From: Ryuthela nishihirai
Taxonomy: Eukaryota > Arthropoda > Arachnida > Araneae > Heptathelidae
Assembly: GCA_038380435.1 (NCBI GenBank)
Contig: JAWZYU010000019.1
Coordinates: forward strand, 30,157,801 to 30,221,800
DNA length: 64,000 nt
Reading direction: 5' to 3'
Below the pieces are notes generated by a model, which made no database searches, was not told the origin of the DNA, and saw only the letters and a list, made by a program, of their open reading frames with translations. The position numbers and the translations under genes were made by a program. Below, piece by piece: positions 54,135 to 64,000 of this stretch. Position 1 is the first letter of the stretch. Each line of letters opens with the position of its first letter.

Positions 54135-54190
54135 AATTTTTACACGAGTAAAACCAACCCAACTCACAGGTCTTCTTTATGCCATATTAT
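54135..54190 (+). repeat. SINE-A tail plus shared downstream word, copy 1
   Basis: gtaaaaccaacccaactcac is followed by aggtcttctttatgccatat and tatcttaacaagc. The same combination follows the last SINE-A unit at 59262-59318, so this extension belongs to a repeat subtype rather than to unique flanking DNA. Confidence 0.6.
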
Positions 54191-54255
54191 CTTAACAAGC
54201 GTCTCATTTGCCACTCAAAAGAAAATAATATCTCATTTGCCACACATAGGAGAGA

Positions 54256-54430
54256 ATTCCCCCCCCGCTCAAGCAGCTGCTTGCCACAGAGATCTGATAG
54301 TTTAATACGCCAGAGAAAATCTGAGGGAAGTCTCAGGATAAAGACAACACACATCCATGCCTCGCCCAGGGCTTGAACCCAGGTCCCTTCGGTTAGTAGC
54401 CATGCACTCTAACTGTTATGCGCTGATTTT
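54256..54430 (-). mobile_element. SINE-B, diverged copy
   Basis: gctcaagcagctgcttgcca at the left (body end), catccatgcctcgcccaggg, the B box gcttgaacccaggtccc and the degraded A-box end at the right follow SINE-B in reverse. A C-run replaces the tail. Confidence 0.85.
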
Positions 54431-54523
54431 ACATATTTTACATCAGGCATAATGATTCATTTTTTTTATTAATTTCTCACTTAATTGAGATTTTTTTTCC
54501 AACACAGCCCTCTGTGTTGAAAA

Positions 54524-54589
54524 CCTCCTAACGTGTCCACCCTGTTAGTCTGTACATGAACAGACTAACAGGGTGGACACGTTAGGAGG
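54524..54589. repeat. Perfect 30-bp inverted repeat with 6-base spacer
   Basis: 54524-54553 and 54560-54589 are exact reverse complements (outer end cctcctaacgtgtcc), separated by acatga. A second small hairpin, aacacag/ctgtgtt, lies just left (54501-54518). DNA to the right is noticeably more GC-rich. Confidence 0.95.
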
Positions 54590-55129
54590 GGACGGAATTC
54601 GCAGCTGCACCGAAAGTCCACACACACACGGAACGCCCAGATCTCACGACACTCGATACAACAACGACACAGCGCCCCATGGGTGGACGACAGGAAAATC
54701 CCAATTTATTCTCTTACATATGAGGTCGGGCCGGAATGGTCTGGGGGTGCAAAGACTGCTGACAGCTTTAGTGCGACCTCACACGGGAAGCTGTATTCGG
54801 GAAATCATCCCCCACAGCAAATGTAGATACTGGACAACAACGTCCGATGTTTATAGTAACGAACGAGAAATTCCGTTTTCCCAGGTGGCGATGTCAACCT
54901 CAAGCGCAGCGACAGACCCCCTGGGGGGAATTTATTACTCGTAAGTTCCTCTGCAGATGCTACGGATGGTTTGAACATACCACCTTCGGGAAAAACAAGG
55001 GGAAGGGAACATGGGGAAATAGTAGCGAGAAATGGAGGACTTCAGTTGGACCCGAGTTTTTGAACAGAACAGACACCACTGAGATTTTGGAGAGAGCAGT
55101 TGGACGGGACGGCCAGAGCTCTGGGCGGG
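54590..55129. other. GC-richer segment, unrecognised
   Basis: Base composition changes sharply at the hairpin. Open frames (such as 54573-54944) show no domain. The segment continues past the SINE-A (55140-55429) to about 55800, so ~1 kb of uniform, possibly once-functional DNA is split by the SINE. Confidence 0.4.
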
Positions 55130-55139
55130 CCAGATTCAG

Positions 55140-55429
55140 GGTTGGGTTGGGTTGTTTTACCTCTGAGCGGCACTTTTTTGCACACCATGGGCTAAATGGC
55201 CAGGTCACAAGGACCCCGAAGGCTCAGAGAAGGTTGGGGGAGGGGACCCACTGGAACAGCTGTTGGGAGACAGATGGTAGCCTCCCGTCAAGGCCATCCA
55301 GCGTGTTCTTTAACGTGCACAGGGTATGGCTCTCCCGCACACGGGCCACGGCTTAACGTCCCATCCGACGGACGGCGGCCTTTCCAAGCCCATCGGTGTC
55401 CCCCTACTGACCGTGGGCAGGGCGGGGAA
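55140..55429 (-). mobile_element. SINE-A, headless, young, with 10-bp target duplication
   Basis: It is flanked by ccagattcag at 55130-55139 and 55430-55439. It ends at ggcggggaa, within one base of the truncation point of the copy at 52431. Tail and body are near-consensus, so the insertion is recent. Confidence 0.97.
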
Positions 55430-55439
55430 CCAGATTCAG

Positions 55440-55997
55440 TATCGGCATAAAAGAATCATTAGAATGAATGTATCGAAGTGTAGTGAAGGAAGTACATATA
55501 TTGCAAAAGATTTAGTAATCGAATGGACTATCTTGAATGAGGTGAATCTGAATGGGATCACTGCTTGACCTGCAGGACTTTGAATTACCCAATTGCATAT
55601 GCGAGGGTCAACTTAGGGACCGTCTCCACATCAGCCACAGTGCGACGGAGATGTTTTCCTCTTCATCGGACAAACGCTGCCATAAGGAGATGCCCCCTAC
55701 CAAGAGTCGAAGCGTCGCCTTACCCCAGCCTGATGACATGGCCGTAATCATATGCAGCTGTTGGACGAATATAAACGGTATGCTTATCCTTCCTTTGACT
55801 TAGTAGTTGCTATTCTTAAAGTTACGTTCTATATTTAATGTTAGAGGGGTTCCATAGGTTATTTAATTGCATTGAATCTTAGGTTATTGTTAAGATAATT
55901 GATTGTCATTACGAGATTAATTGTTTTCTGTCTGAACCTTTTGATTGTTCTTCTCAATAAATATTGTTATTATTTTATGTTTTCCATAAACCTGAGT
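55440..55997. other. Unrecognised, with a polyadenylation-like signal
   Basis: This continues the GC-richer segment to about 55800, then turns AT-rich with ttctcaataaatattg near 55951. It could be the 3' end of an unknown transcript or element. No domain is recognised. Confidence 0.35.
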
Positions 55998-56008
55998 GGT
56001 GCACATCA

Positions 56009-56399
56009 GGGGCGGGGTGGCTCAGTCGGTAGCGCGCCAGGCTCGTAATCTGTAGTTCCCAGGTTCGAGTCCCAGCTGGGTCAGCGTTGAGATTTATCTC
56101 CGCAAAATTCCCCGCTCTGCCCACGGTCAGTAGGGGACACCGATGGGCTTGGAAAGGCCGCCGTCCGTCGGATGGGACGTTAAGCCGTGGCCTCGTGTGC
56201 GGGAGAGCCATACCCTGTGCACGTTAAAGAACACGCTGGATGGCCTTGACGGGAGGCGACCATCTGTCTCCCAACAGCTGTTCCAGTGGGTCCCATCTCC
56301 AAACCTTCTCTGAGCCTTCGGGGTCCTTGTGACCTGGCCATTTAGCCCATGGTGTGCAAAAAAGTGCCGCTCAGAGGTAAAACAACCCAACCCAACCCA
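56009..56399 (+). mobile_element. SINE-A, full-length reference copy with target duplication
   Basis: It has a complete head with A box tggctcagtcggtagcgcgc and B box ggttcgagtcccagctgggt, the 300-bp body, and a cccaacccaaccca tail. It is flanked by ggtgcacatca (55998-56008) and ggtgcccatca (56400-56410), an 11-bp duplication with one mismatch. The head resembles tRNA-Met (aggctcgtaatctg in the anticodon arm). Its body frames read as arginine- and proline-rich peptides in several phases, which are not genes. Confidence 0.97.
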
Positions 56400-56574
56400 G
56401 GTGCCCATCATTGGACTTCATTTTAATAAAAACGTCTTCTCCTAATGAGACGGCCTGGGATTTTTGCGGCCCGCATTGTCTAATTAAGGGAATGATCCGT
56501 AATTGGGCAATGTGGGAAACATAACGCCACACGTTTAAATTTTCATATTTCTTCGTTTCAATTGAATAGTGCTT

Positions 56575-56720
56575 GCTACCGCGAGGTGCGCATAACACTA
56601 ACCACTAGGACACGGGAAGTTTTATTTGTTGTTATAGGAAAGAGAAGAATCCTAGCTTTTACAGGCCTTCTCATACACGGACATGACATACTAAGACAGG
56701 AGTCACTGCTAATCAATGCC
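56575..56720 (-). mobile_element. SINE-C body fragment and a separate tRNA-like head
   Basis: Read on minus, gtatgagaaggcctg and aaaagctagga (56640-56715) match the end of the SINE-C at 24592. Downstream on the same strand, gtgtcctagtggttagtg and tgcgcacctcgcggtagc (56575-56610) look like the start of another tRNA-derived unit. Both are incomplete. Confidence 0.5.
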
Positions 56721-56814
56721 TCTGAGGTAAAATAACGAACAAAGTTCGCCTTGCTTAAACAATTACCTCCATAACCACTATGGCAGATAAGTCTAGTGAT
56801 ATCTTGCTTATAAT

Positions 56815-57035
56815 AAATAAATAATAAATAAATAAATACCCCCTCAAGCAGCTGCTTGCCACAGAGGTCTGACAGGATATGACAGGATGTCAGTTTATGT
56901 GCCACAGGAGGAGATCTGAGAGGATGGCAGGACCTCAGCAGAAAAACGACACACACATCCATGCCTAATCCGGGGCTCGAACCCAGGTCCCTAAGATCAG
57001 TAGCCAAGCGTGGTAACCACTCGGCCACGGGAAGC
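56815..57035 (-). mobile_element. SINE-B, near full length
   Basis: An aataaataaataaata tail, then ccccctcaagcagctgcttg, the body with a small duplication (gatatgacaggatgtcag), the B box ggggctcgaacccaggtcc, and the head gtggtaaccactcggcca. It is close to the reference at 29428. Confidence 0.92.
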
Positions 57036-58409
57036 ATTTCAAAATAGGAAGCCAGGTCTACAGATGAAAAACATAAATCTCTAAAAGATCTCGAGGAAAA
57101 ATTTCCAAATCTTAATTTGGAACAATGTTTGGAACATATTATTTTGACCCAAATAAATATCCCTCGTAAAAAATATATTTGAAAATGAAAAAAGACCCAC
57201 ACAAAATAAAAAGAAAGATTATGCAAAAAAATATTTATTAATTGTAAATGCATGAAAATTTTTAATATGGGTGTTGCCACGAACTATCCTGCAAAACAGA
57301 GCCGCACAGTTCACCAGCTGAGAGAGATGGCCGCCAGCAGTATTTAAAAACTCCTTTCAAGAGAACTAAACGCAGAGAATCTTTGAAATTGGGAAACTGT
57401 CCGCTGAGACCCGCCGAAGTAATAGGTTAAAAACAAATTGGCAGACAATGTATGTATGTTGATCAAAATTAATTTTTAGTAAGTTTTCCGGCATGGGGAC
57501 ATGTGAACAGAAGGGTTTTATTTAAGCGTAACAGATATATTAAAGCTGAAACATTTAACAACAGTGCTTTTAATTATAAGGGTCTATCGTTAAAGTTTAA
57601 TTTTCCGTTAATTTCCCTTACCACATGGAGAATGCACTTGTATCCTATTGATTGACGGAAAACATTATGACTCTGGCGATAAGGATTTGAACCTAAGGAT
57701 AGTTGTGTTCATTCTGCTTCTCTCATCAGACTGCATTTCAGCTGCTGACAAACAACGTTTACACAGTCTTCTACAAACACTACACTTCTACAAACAACTT
57801 GTCTATAACAGTTTGCATATTTGAATTTTGTGCGACCGTACCAGAGATTAATGAGAAATAGCTTTAGCAGAATTTCATTCATAAACCTTATTTGAGGTAG
57901 GTATATTCACACCTCCTGCTGTTGTGTGATTCTGTAGGTGGCGAAATTTATGATAATTGAGAGGCTCTCAGTTACATTTCTGCATAAATCTCGAATATTA
58001 ATCTTCTCCTTCTACTAAGAATTCATAGGTCACAGAAGTTTATCCAATAACAGAACTGTAATATCTAGCTATTTACGTCGTCAAGGCCTGGGAGATTTGA
58101 TATATTCTTACTAAATGATGAGCACCGTTATTCGTGATTCCTGCATAATTCTAATCTAAAGCTTCTCAAGGATATAGATCTTGAAATCAGGGCCTTTTAG
58201 AGAGGAGATCATGAAGGCCATTTCTACCTCAGAGGGGGACTTTAATTTAGACAGGTGTTAATTATTTTTAATATATTTGATAGAATAATAAAAGTTGGGA
58301 TTTAGTACAAGATATTATTTTTTAACTGACAAGTTTCGGATATAGAAAAGAGGTTTCTTTTCTGGTGTTATCTATCCGTTGAGGTATTACCTTACTCACA
58401 GGTATCCGG
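57036..58409. other. No recognisable feature
   Basis: AT-rich DNA with no shared repeat or protein motif noticed. Confidence 0.4.
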
Positions 58410-59290
58410 GGCGAAGGTGGCTCAGTTAGTAGCGGTTCAAGCGCATAATCTGCATTTGCTAGGTTTGAATTCCATCTGGGCAGCTTTGAAATTTATCTCC
58501 GCCAAACCCTCACCCAGCCCTCGCTCAGTAAGGACACCAATTGAAAAGGCCGCCATCCGTCGGATGGTATGTAAAGCCGTGGTTCCGTGTGCGAGAGATC
58601 CACACCTGTGCATATTAAAGGACATGCTGGATGACCTTGACGGAGCTATCATCTGTCTTCTAACAGCTTTTTAGTGAGTCCCCTCCTCCAACCTTCTCTG
58701 AGCCCTCGGAGTCCTTGTGACCTGGCCATTTACCAAACTGTATGCAAAAAAGTCCCATGCAGAGGTAAAATCAACTCAGCTCACAACTCAATTGGAAAGG
58801 CCGCCATCCGTCGGATGGGACGTAAAGACGTGGTCCCTTGTGCGAAAGATCGACACCTGTGCACGTTAAGGAACACGCTGGATGGCCTTGACGGGAGGCT
58901 ATCATCTATCTTCTAACAGCTTTTCAGTGAGTCCCCTCCTCCAACCTTCTCTGAGCCCTCGGGGTCCTCGTGACCTGGCCATATACCTAACTGTATGCAA
59001 AAAAGTCCCACGCAGAGGAAAAATCAACTCAACTCACAACTCAATTGGAAAGGCCGCCATCCGTCGGATGGGACGTAAAGACGTGGTCCCTTGTGAGAAA
59101 GATCGACACCTGTGCACGTTAAGGAACACGCTGGATGACCTTGACGGGAGGCTATCATCTGTCTTCTAACAGCTTTTCAGTGAGTTCCCTCCCCCAACCT
59201 TCTCTGAGCCCTAGGAGGCCTTGTGACCTGGTCATTTACCCAACTGTGTGCAAAAAAGTGCCGCGTAGAGATAAAATCAACTCACAGGTT
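58410..59290 (+). mobile_element. SINE-A with its body tandemly tripled
   Basis: One diverged head (ggctcagttagtagcgg) is followed by three consecutive bodies. Each body starts aattgaaaaggccgccatcc or aattggaaaggccgccatcc at 58539, 58790 and 59043 (periods 251 and 253 bp) and ends in a caactcacaactc-type tail that runs straight into the next. Units 2 and 3 share private changes (gtaaagacgtggtccc, gaaagatcgacacctg), so they duplicated after the first. It is a small satellite-like array of SINE bodies. Confidence 0.92.
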
Positions 59291-59318
59291 TTCTTTATGC
59301 CATATTATCCTAACAAGC
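59262..59318 (+). repeat. SINE-A tail plus shared downstream word, copy 2
   Basis: gataaaatcaactcac is followed by aggttttctttatgccatat and tatcctaacaagc, as at 54135-54190. A short SINE-B-like fragment (ggacctctgtgataagcagg) comes next. Confidence 0.6.
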
Positions 59319-59446
59319 TTCCATCGGACCTCTGTGATAAGCAGGTGCAGAGGGTTAAATTTTTTACATAAATTTTGTCAAAGGGGAATTGAAAACATTC
59401 TTAAATAATAATGACAATTAACTTCAATTTTGTCTAAATAAAAAAA

Positions 59447-59482
59447 ATAAATACCCCCTCAAGCAGCTGCTTGCCACAGTGG
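59447..59482 (-). mobile_element. SINE-B end fragment
   Basis: aaataccccctcaagcagct followed by gcttgccacag matches the 3' end of SINE-B in reverse. Nothing more of the element is present. Confidence 0.8.
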
Positions 59483-59896
59483 CGTCAAAAATTTAAATTG
59501 GCCTGGGCCTATCTGGACCTGAGAGCCCTGCTTAACAATTACTGTATCGATGATGTTTACCCATGAAGGGAGCTTTTTCTGCTGAACGATGTAACTAACT
59601 GGTCAAGTCCCAAGGATTTGAATTATGCGAATGTAATCTGAGAAAGCAGATTCAATGGAAAATTATTTATAGTACGATAAATGTGAATCTTCTTTAAAGG
59701 CTATTTAGTATGTTTTTAATATGTAAAGTACTTTTCAATGCGAATGACGTAAAAGTAAAATACACAGAGGATTATACTGAGAAAAAAAATATACTTAAAT
59801 TTGATGTGAGTGCGTGTACTAGTTTAAATATACTAGGCAAATTATTGAGAAAGTTTTATCGATAGATTTCGTCACCCTATAATTCCACAGATGCTT
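59483..59896. other. No recognisable feature
   Basis: AT-rich DNA. No motif was noticed. Confidence 0.4.
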
Positions 59897-60040
59897 GACG
59901 ATTGGTCCCAAATTTTGTACACTGGTTACCCATAGGTGACTCCATGTTGTGTAAAAAGAACGGGTCCCTATCCGCTGTGGGACGGGATTAATCCTTTTGC
60001 GAATGCCTTGGATCTGGAAATGGTGGGTGTCGTTGGTGTC
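59897..60040 (+). repeat. Dispersed repeat of unknown class, copy 2
   Basis: It shares cgattggtcccaaatt, ccatgtt, gtgggacg, gcgaatgcc and ggatctggaaatggtg, in order, with 13548-13690. Confidence 0.5.
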
Positions 60041-61776
60041 GCCTTGGCTTCCTTTGAAAGTTCTGAATGGAGAAATAGTTTACCTGATGCACTTTTGGAG
60101 GGAAATCTGAAAGTTTTCAATTCAGAAATACGTTTAGTGACAAAAGATTGCCGGTAATTGTGGAAGTTGTCATTGGAGAATTGAAACACTTTCCCGCCAA
60201 ACTTTTGCCGGGCTATTGCTAGTCCTATTATACATGGTGATTCGAAATTCGCGCAACCCATGTACCCTTCCAGTCTCGCGGAATCGTGCAATTAAACATG
60301 ATATTGTAGACTTCTTAGGTACCAGAAAATCAGGCAGTTCCTACAGTTCTAGACCTGTTGTGGAACAGTTTGCATTCCTAGCTGGGTCAGGAGTGATCCC
60401 TCGAAAAGCGTCCATAATTCTGGGGGCGCTGAGGTTTCTTACCTAGTGAATTTAATAGTACTTTATGAGTGGTACGTTAACGGTGGAAAGTTGTGAATAA
60501 ACTTATCGATGGGAAGACTTATCAATGGACACGTTTGCGCCAAACTTTTGACGTGGGTTTAATCAGTAAATAAACAATATTTGACGGCTTAGTACATAAG
60601 GTGTCTTGCCTGTAATTGTGAGTTCTTGGGTTCATATCTTAGATCGAAACTTTAATATTTATGCTCATACTTTATTCGGTCTGAAATATTTAGGCATTGT
60701 GTGCATTTGAAACTCAACATATAGTCGCTTTTGTAGCTTTACTGTAAATCATTCGTAGAAAAATATTCACACGAATTTCGAGCACTTAGGAGTTGACTTC
60801 AGTGTAAATACATCTTTTCGATGACATGGATTTCTGAATAAAATTTCATTTCTGTTTAATTCCGTATGCTTTGCTTTTAAAGAGTAATCACAATGAACCA
60901 AAACTATATATTCTCTGTAAAATCAATATGAACAAGCAGATATATTGTTTCACACAATTTTACCTCTTTTTACATGTCTAATGCAATTTTGTGTAAATCT
61001 TGTAGAGAAGAAGCATGCTTTAATATCCATTTCATTCATGTCTTTGTTAGGAATATTCTATGGATGTTATATTGTATTCTAGCAATCATGTATTTTTATT
61101 ACTCTTTTCCATGGTGTTTACAGTCCAGCAGCCTTATCACAACATTTCCTGATAGAAAGCTGATTAAACTCCTTAAACGTACCTTATCACTTAGTTAAAT
61201 TCACATCAATCTACTTGGATATCATTCTCTAAGCTACCATTATCAAAAGCTGTCCACTGTGCTGTTGTTTACACAAATTTGTAGCTTTAACTTCAGAATA
61301 AACAGCGCATGCGATTAAACTAATTATAAACTGAAACGCCCAATTATCAATCTGCATTCGTCTCATTTCATTATCTGTTTAAAGTTTGAGATGTGTTCAG
61401 TTGGCTAGTTGATTGGTTATTCATTTCAACTGTATTTTAAGTCACTGAGACTAAAAGCATTTCAAGTTGGGCTTTGAATTTTGTTGCTTGGCTGGAGAAA
61501 GCCAAAACGCATTTATTCCCAATTGAATCCACGCTGAAAAGAAATGCAAGTATCCTTTAATCTCGAACAATTGATAAAAGGTTAGTAGTATTCGCTCACA
61601 TTCATATGTGTCCTTTGCTTCACCGAAGAGTAGAGTTTGCAACCATACTTCTAAAGCCATCATTATTGCTAATGGCGAAGATAAATTTCCATGTGTTGGG
61701 CACGCCTGGTTTTTTTCTCTCAAAGTAAAATAAAATTGTCACGTTCACTTCTAATTTCCGCTTATTTTTATTGAAC
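60041..61776. other. No recognisable feature
   Basis: Mixed AT-rich DNA. The dispersed repeat at 59897 may extend some way into it. Open frames near 60216-60446 and 60974-61198 show no domain. Confidence 0.4.
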
Positions 61777-62040
61777 AATGAACTAAATGGTGAAGTAGCA
61801 AAGGCCCCCAAGGCCTGAAATAGGGGTTGGAGAAAGAAATGCCATAGTTTAATTGTTTTATCTCTGAGCGGAACTTTGGAAGTGGTGGGGTAGGGGATAT
61901 AAATGGCCACGTAACAAGGACCCCCAGCTTCAGAGCTGGGTATGGGAGAAGGAACCATTGGACAGCTTTTAGATGGCAGATGAAAGCATCCAGTCAAGAC
62001 CATCCAGAGTATTCTTTAATGTATCCAGGGTATGATCTGA
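61777..62040 (-). mobile_element. SINE-A, two overlapping partial copies
   Basis: A first fragment (gaactaaatggtgaagtagc to ggggttggagaaag) is followed at about 61850 by a second start, attgttttatctctgagcgg, that repeats the same segment and continues into the body. Confidence 0.75.
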
Positions 62041-62092
62041 AGTAAGCGTTTGTGCATACACAGCATGATTGTGTTTCAATGGTTCGAGATTT

Positions 62093-62455
62093 CAGGCGGG
62101 GTTGACTCAATTTACAGCGTGCCAGGCCCTTAATCTGCAGTTCCACGTTCAAATTCTTCCTCTGCTAACACTGAGATTTATCGCCAAAAAACTCCCACCC
62201 TTCCCTCGGTCAGAAACGGACTTGGAAAGACCGTCGACCATGGATGGGACGAACAGCCGTGTCAAGAGAGTCATACCCTATGCACCTAGAATGACCTTGA
62301 TTGCAGGTTACCATCTGACTACTAACAGCTGTCGAGTGGGTCTCCTTCCTCCAACCTTCTCTGAGCTCTTGGGGGTCCTTGTGACCTCGCTCTTTAGCCC
62401 ATTGTGTGCTAAACAGTGCCGCTCAGAGGTAACACAAACCTATAGCAACCCAGAA
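62093..62455 (+). mobile_element. SINE-A, diverged full-length copy
   Basis: The head (gttgactcaatttacagcg; gcagttccacgttcaaattc), a shortened body and a degraded tail (gtaacacaaacctatagcaa) are in order. No clear target duplication was seen. Confidence 0.8.
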
Positions 62456-62504
62456 TAAGACTTTTCCTGCTCAAAGGGCCTTTCCAAAACAATAAGTGAC
62501 CATT

Positions 62505-62630
62505 TTGTCACCAAGGATAGAGAGCGGCGGGTAGCAGAGAAAATTTAACTCTGAGCACAGTGAGGACTCGAACTTGGGAACATCAGCCTACCGCTACCGA
62601 ACCGAGCCAACTCTCGTCCCTATCCATTAG
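62505..62630 (-). mobile_element. SINE-A head fragment
   Basis: ctctgagcacagtgaggact, cgaacttgggaacatcagcc and ccgctaccgaaccgagcc match the B-box to A-box region in reverse. Confidence 0.7.
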
Positions 62631-62689
62631 ACATAATCAGAGGAACGGAACCAACGTTAAAAACAATTTAGTGTGCTTGTTTTCAAAGA

Positions 62690-62835
62690 GTGTGTGTGGG
62701 AACATCGTCTAGACAAACGACTGTCTTCCAAAACCTATCATCAGTATACTTTTTCCCCGTCCAGAGCAGAGATAACATAAGCCAAAAAAAACCTCAACTG
62801 CAAAGACACTGGGACCTAAACTATTCGTTAGGAAC
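62690..62835 (-). mobile_element. SINE-A, strongly degraded fragment
   Basis: aaaaaacctcaactgcaaag and cactgggacctaaac follow the head-side consensus loosely. This is a weak call. Confidence 0.4.
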
Positions 62836-63655
62836 GGAATTTCTCACAATCTAGTTGCAAAGCTATTCCACTACACAGTGAAGGTTAAAAATTGTATTTT
62901 TTTAATTTTACTTTCTGTTGCCTCTTATGGCACCATGAACACCGTTTATTAAATTGATATTAAAACACCATGAACATCGTTGATATTTAAGATACTTTTC
63001 ACCTTTGAATGAAATGTTAGATGAAAGGCATACTAAACGATTTACATTTTACTCTCAATATAAACTGCCTAGTAAAATTATTATAAACTCATAGCTAACA
63101 TTTCGTCGTGACATAGTTCCCAAATTTCAAAATTTTCAATTCTCTGAGCATAGTTCTCGTTGAAATGGGTTTTGAAACATCGCTATAAGTGTTCTACGTG
63201 GATTTTCATATCCACCTAGAACCGTTTCGACGTTGCCTTCAGCTTCATTGTCTGACATTCTGTCGCCATGACTTGATGGCTCTTATAATCCAAGTAACTT
63301 GTACAAAAGGAGGTGCCATTCATCTATGCAAAGCCTCTGTCAGAGTAATTTGTCGGGCGCCTAGTCTGAAACTCAAACACTACAACACAGGACGCCCCCA
63401 TGAAATCCTCTGAACCACTGCTCGACAGTTCCCACGAAAGGACAGCCACGTGGTTTAGGGACGAGGATGTTGCGGCAAGAAATATCCAGATTATCAACCA
63501 TTACCACCACCATCCTCATCCTTTCCTTTGCAGAAAGAATTGCGGGGACCAATCAGACTCGAGATAGCTGCCCTTTATGTTTTAGAGAGCGAGGTGCAGA
63601 GAGGGTGGAGAGAGAACACAACGACAGTCTTGGAGGTGGTCGGAACGTTTTATAG
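62836..63655. other. No recognisable feature
   Basis: AT-rich to about 63180, then more balanced. An open frame at 63189-63413 shows no recognisable domain. Confidence 0.4.
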
Positions 63656-64000
63656 GCAGGAGAGGGAGCAAGAGCTTTAGTGAGCAGAAGAGCAGGATGT
63701 TTCCTACGGCAGGAGAGAGCGCAAGAGCTTTAGTGAGCAGAGGAGCAGGACGTTTCCTACTGCAGGAGAGAGCGCAAGAGCTTTAGTGAGCAGAGGAGCA
63801 GGACGTTTCCTACGGCAGGAGAGAACGCAAGAGCTTTAGTGAGCAGAGGAACAGTACGTTTCCTACGGCAGGAGAGAACTCAAGAGCTTTAGTGAGCAAA
63901 GGAGCAGGACCGTTTCCTATAGCAGGAGAGAACGCAAGAACTTCAAGAGCAAAGGAGCAGGACCGTTTCCTACGGCAGGAGAGAACGCAAGAACTTTAGT
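63656..64000. repeat. 53-bp minisatellite running off the window edge
   Basis: The word gcaggagaga/gcaggagagg starts at 63656, 63709, 63762, 63815, 63868, 63922 and 63975, a period of 53 (once 54). Each unit reads on through caagagctttagtgagcag, aggagcagga and cgtttcctac. Units differ by a few bases. The period is not a multiple of three, so a repeated protein is unlikely. Confidence 0.95.

Noticed and set aside
54847..55356. A 169-codon open frame that could be taken as a gene
   Set aside because: More than half of it is SINE-A (55140-55429). The frame exists only because the SINE body is open in several phases.
55850..55990. A long terminal repeat (tgttagaggggttcc ... aataaa)
   Set aside because: No second copy of the sequence, no primer-binding site and no gag-pol frame were found in the window.
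56009..56080. Functional tRNA genes at the many tRNA-like heads (also 29428, 24592, 37971)
   Set aside because: The heads continue into SINE bodies, recur many times and lack paired acceptor stems. They are tRNA-derived SINE promoters or relics.
56576..57280. A 234-codon minus-strand open frame, the longest in the window
   Set aside because: It runs through a SINE-B copy, a SINE-C fragment and AT-rich DNA. There is no recognisable domain and composition changes along it.
63656..64000. CRISPR array (regular 53-bp spacing)
   Set aside because: The whole unit is repeated with no unique spacers, and the context is eukaryotic. It is a minisatellite.

Overview
This window reads as non-coding, repeat-packed animal chromosomal DNA. 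It is AT-rich (roughly two thirds A+T by eye) and has no bacterial gene layout, no operons and no long intact host gene. The mix of repeats points to an arthropod, and my best guess is a chelicerate such as a spider: abundant tRNA-derived SINEs, RTE-like and jockey-like LINE remains, and Tc1/mariner, hAT and piggyBac relics. That placement is inference only. Nearly every open frame in the window is short and falls inside a repeat.

Four kinds of material fill the window. (1) A dominant tRNA-derived SINE, called SINE-A here (about 390 bp; tRNA-like head, conserved body, tail of repeated AACCC), occurs about 30 times on both strands. Several copies have clean target-site duplications (TSDs). A second tRNA-derived family (SINE-B, about 200 bp, TTTA tail) and traces of a third (SINE-C) also occur. 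(2) LINEs: two long but broken RTE-like copies (20.3-23.8 kb and 40.7-44.1 kb), a third fragment carrying a nested SINE-A (32.1-32.9 kb), a jockey-like fragment (1.0-1.3 kb) and a probable LINE C-terminus (18.6 kb). (3) DNA transposons: a full-length but dead Tc1 element (45.2-46.7 kb), a Tc1 C-terminal relic (15.8-16.1 kb), three hAT-like non-autonomous elements (2.7, 25.7 and 36.4 kb) and a piggyBac deletion derivative inside a SINE-A (53.3-53.8 kb). (4) Tandem arrays and hairpins: arrays at 14.2-14.9, 35.8-36.9, 39.0-40.0, 58.5-59.3 and 63.66-64.0 kb, and perfect inverted repeats at 40.24-40.42 and 54.52-54.59 kb.

The most striking object is an 8.5-kb foldback-type element at 3612-12142. 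It has terminal inverted repeats of about 2.1-2.25 kb that are only 2-3% diverged, sub-repeats inside the arms, and a near-perfect 6-bp target duplication (gacctg/gaccta). It splits a SINE-A copy whose two halves lie at 3405-3611 and 12143-12205. I recognise no transposase in it, so it is the best candidate for an undescribed mobile element.

The only plausible host coding sequence is one candidate internal exon of an unrecognised protein on the minus strand (28604-28857), plus a decayed C2H2 zinc-finger-like stretch (31230-31535). Insertion order can be read at several nested sites: SINE-A then foldback; SINE-A then piggyBac; LINE then SINE-A; tandem array then hAT; tandem array then SINE-A. 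The window is a layered record of transposition rather than a set of cooperating genes.
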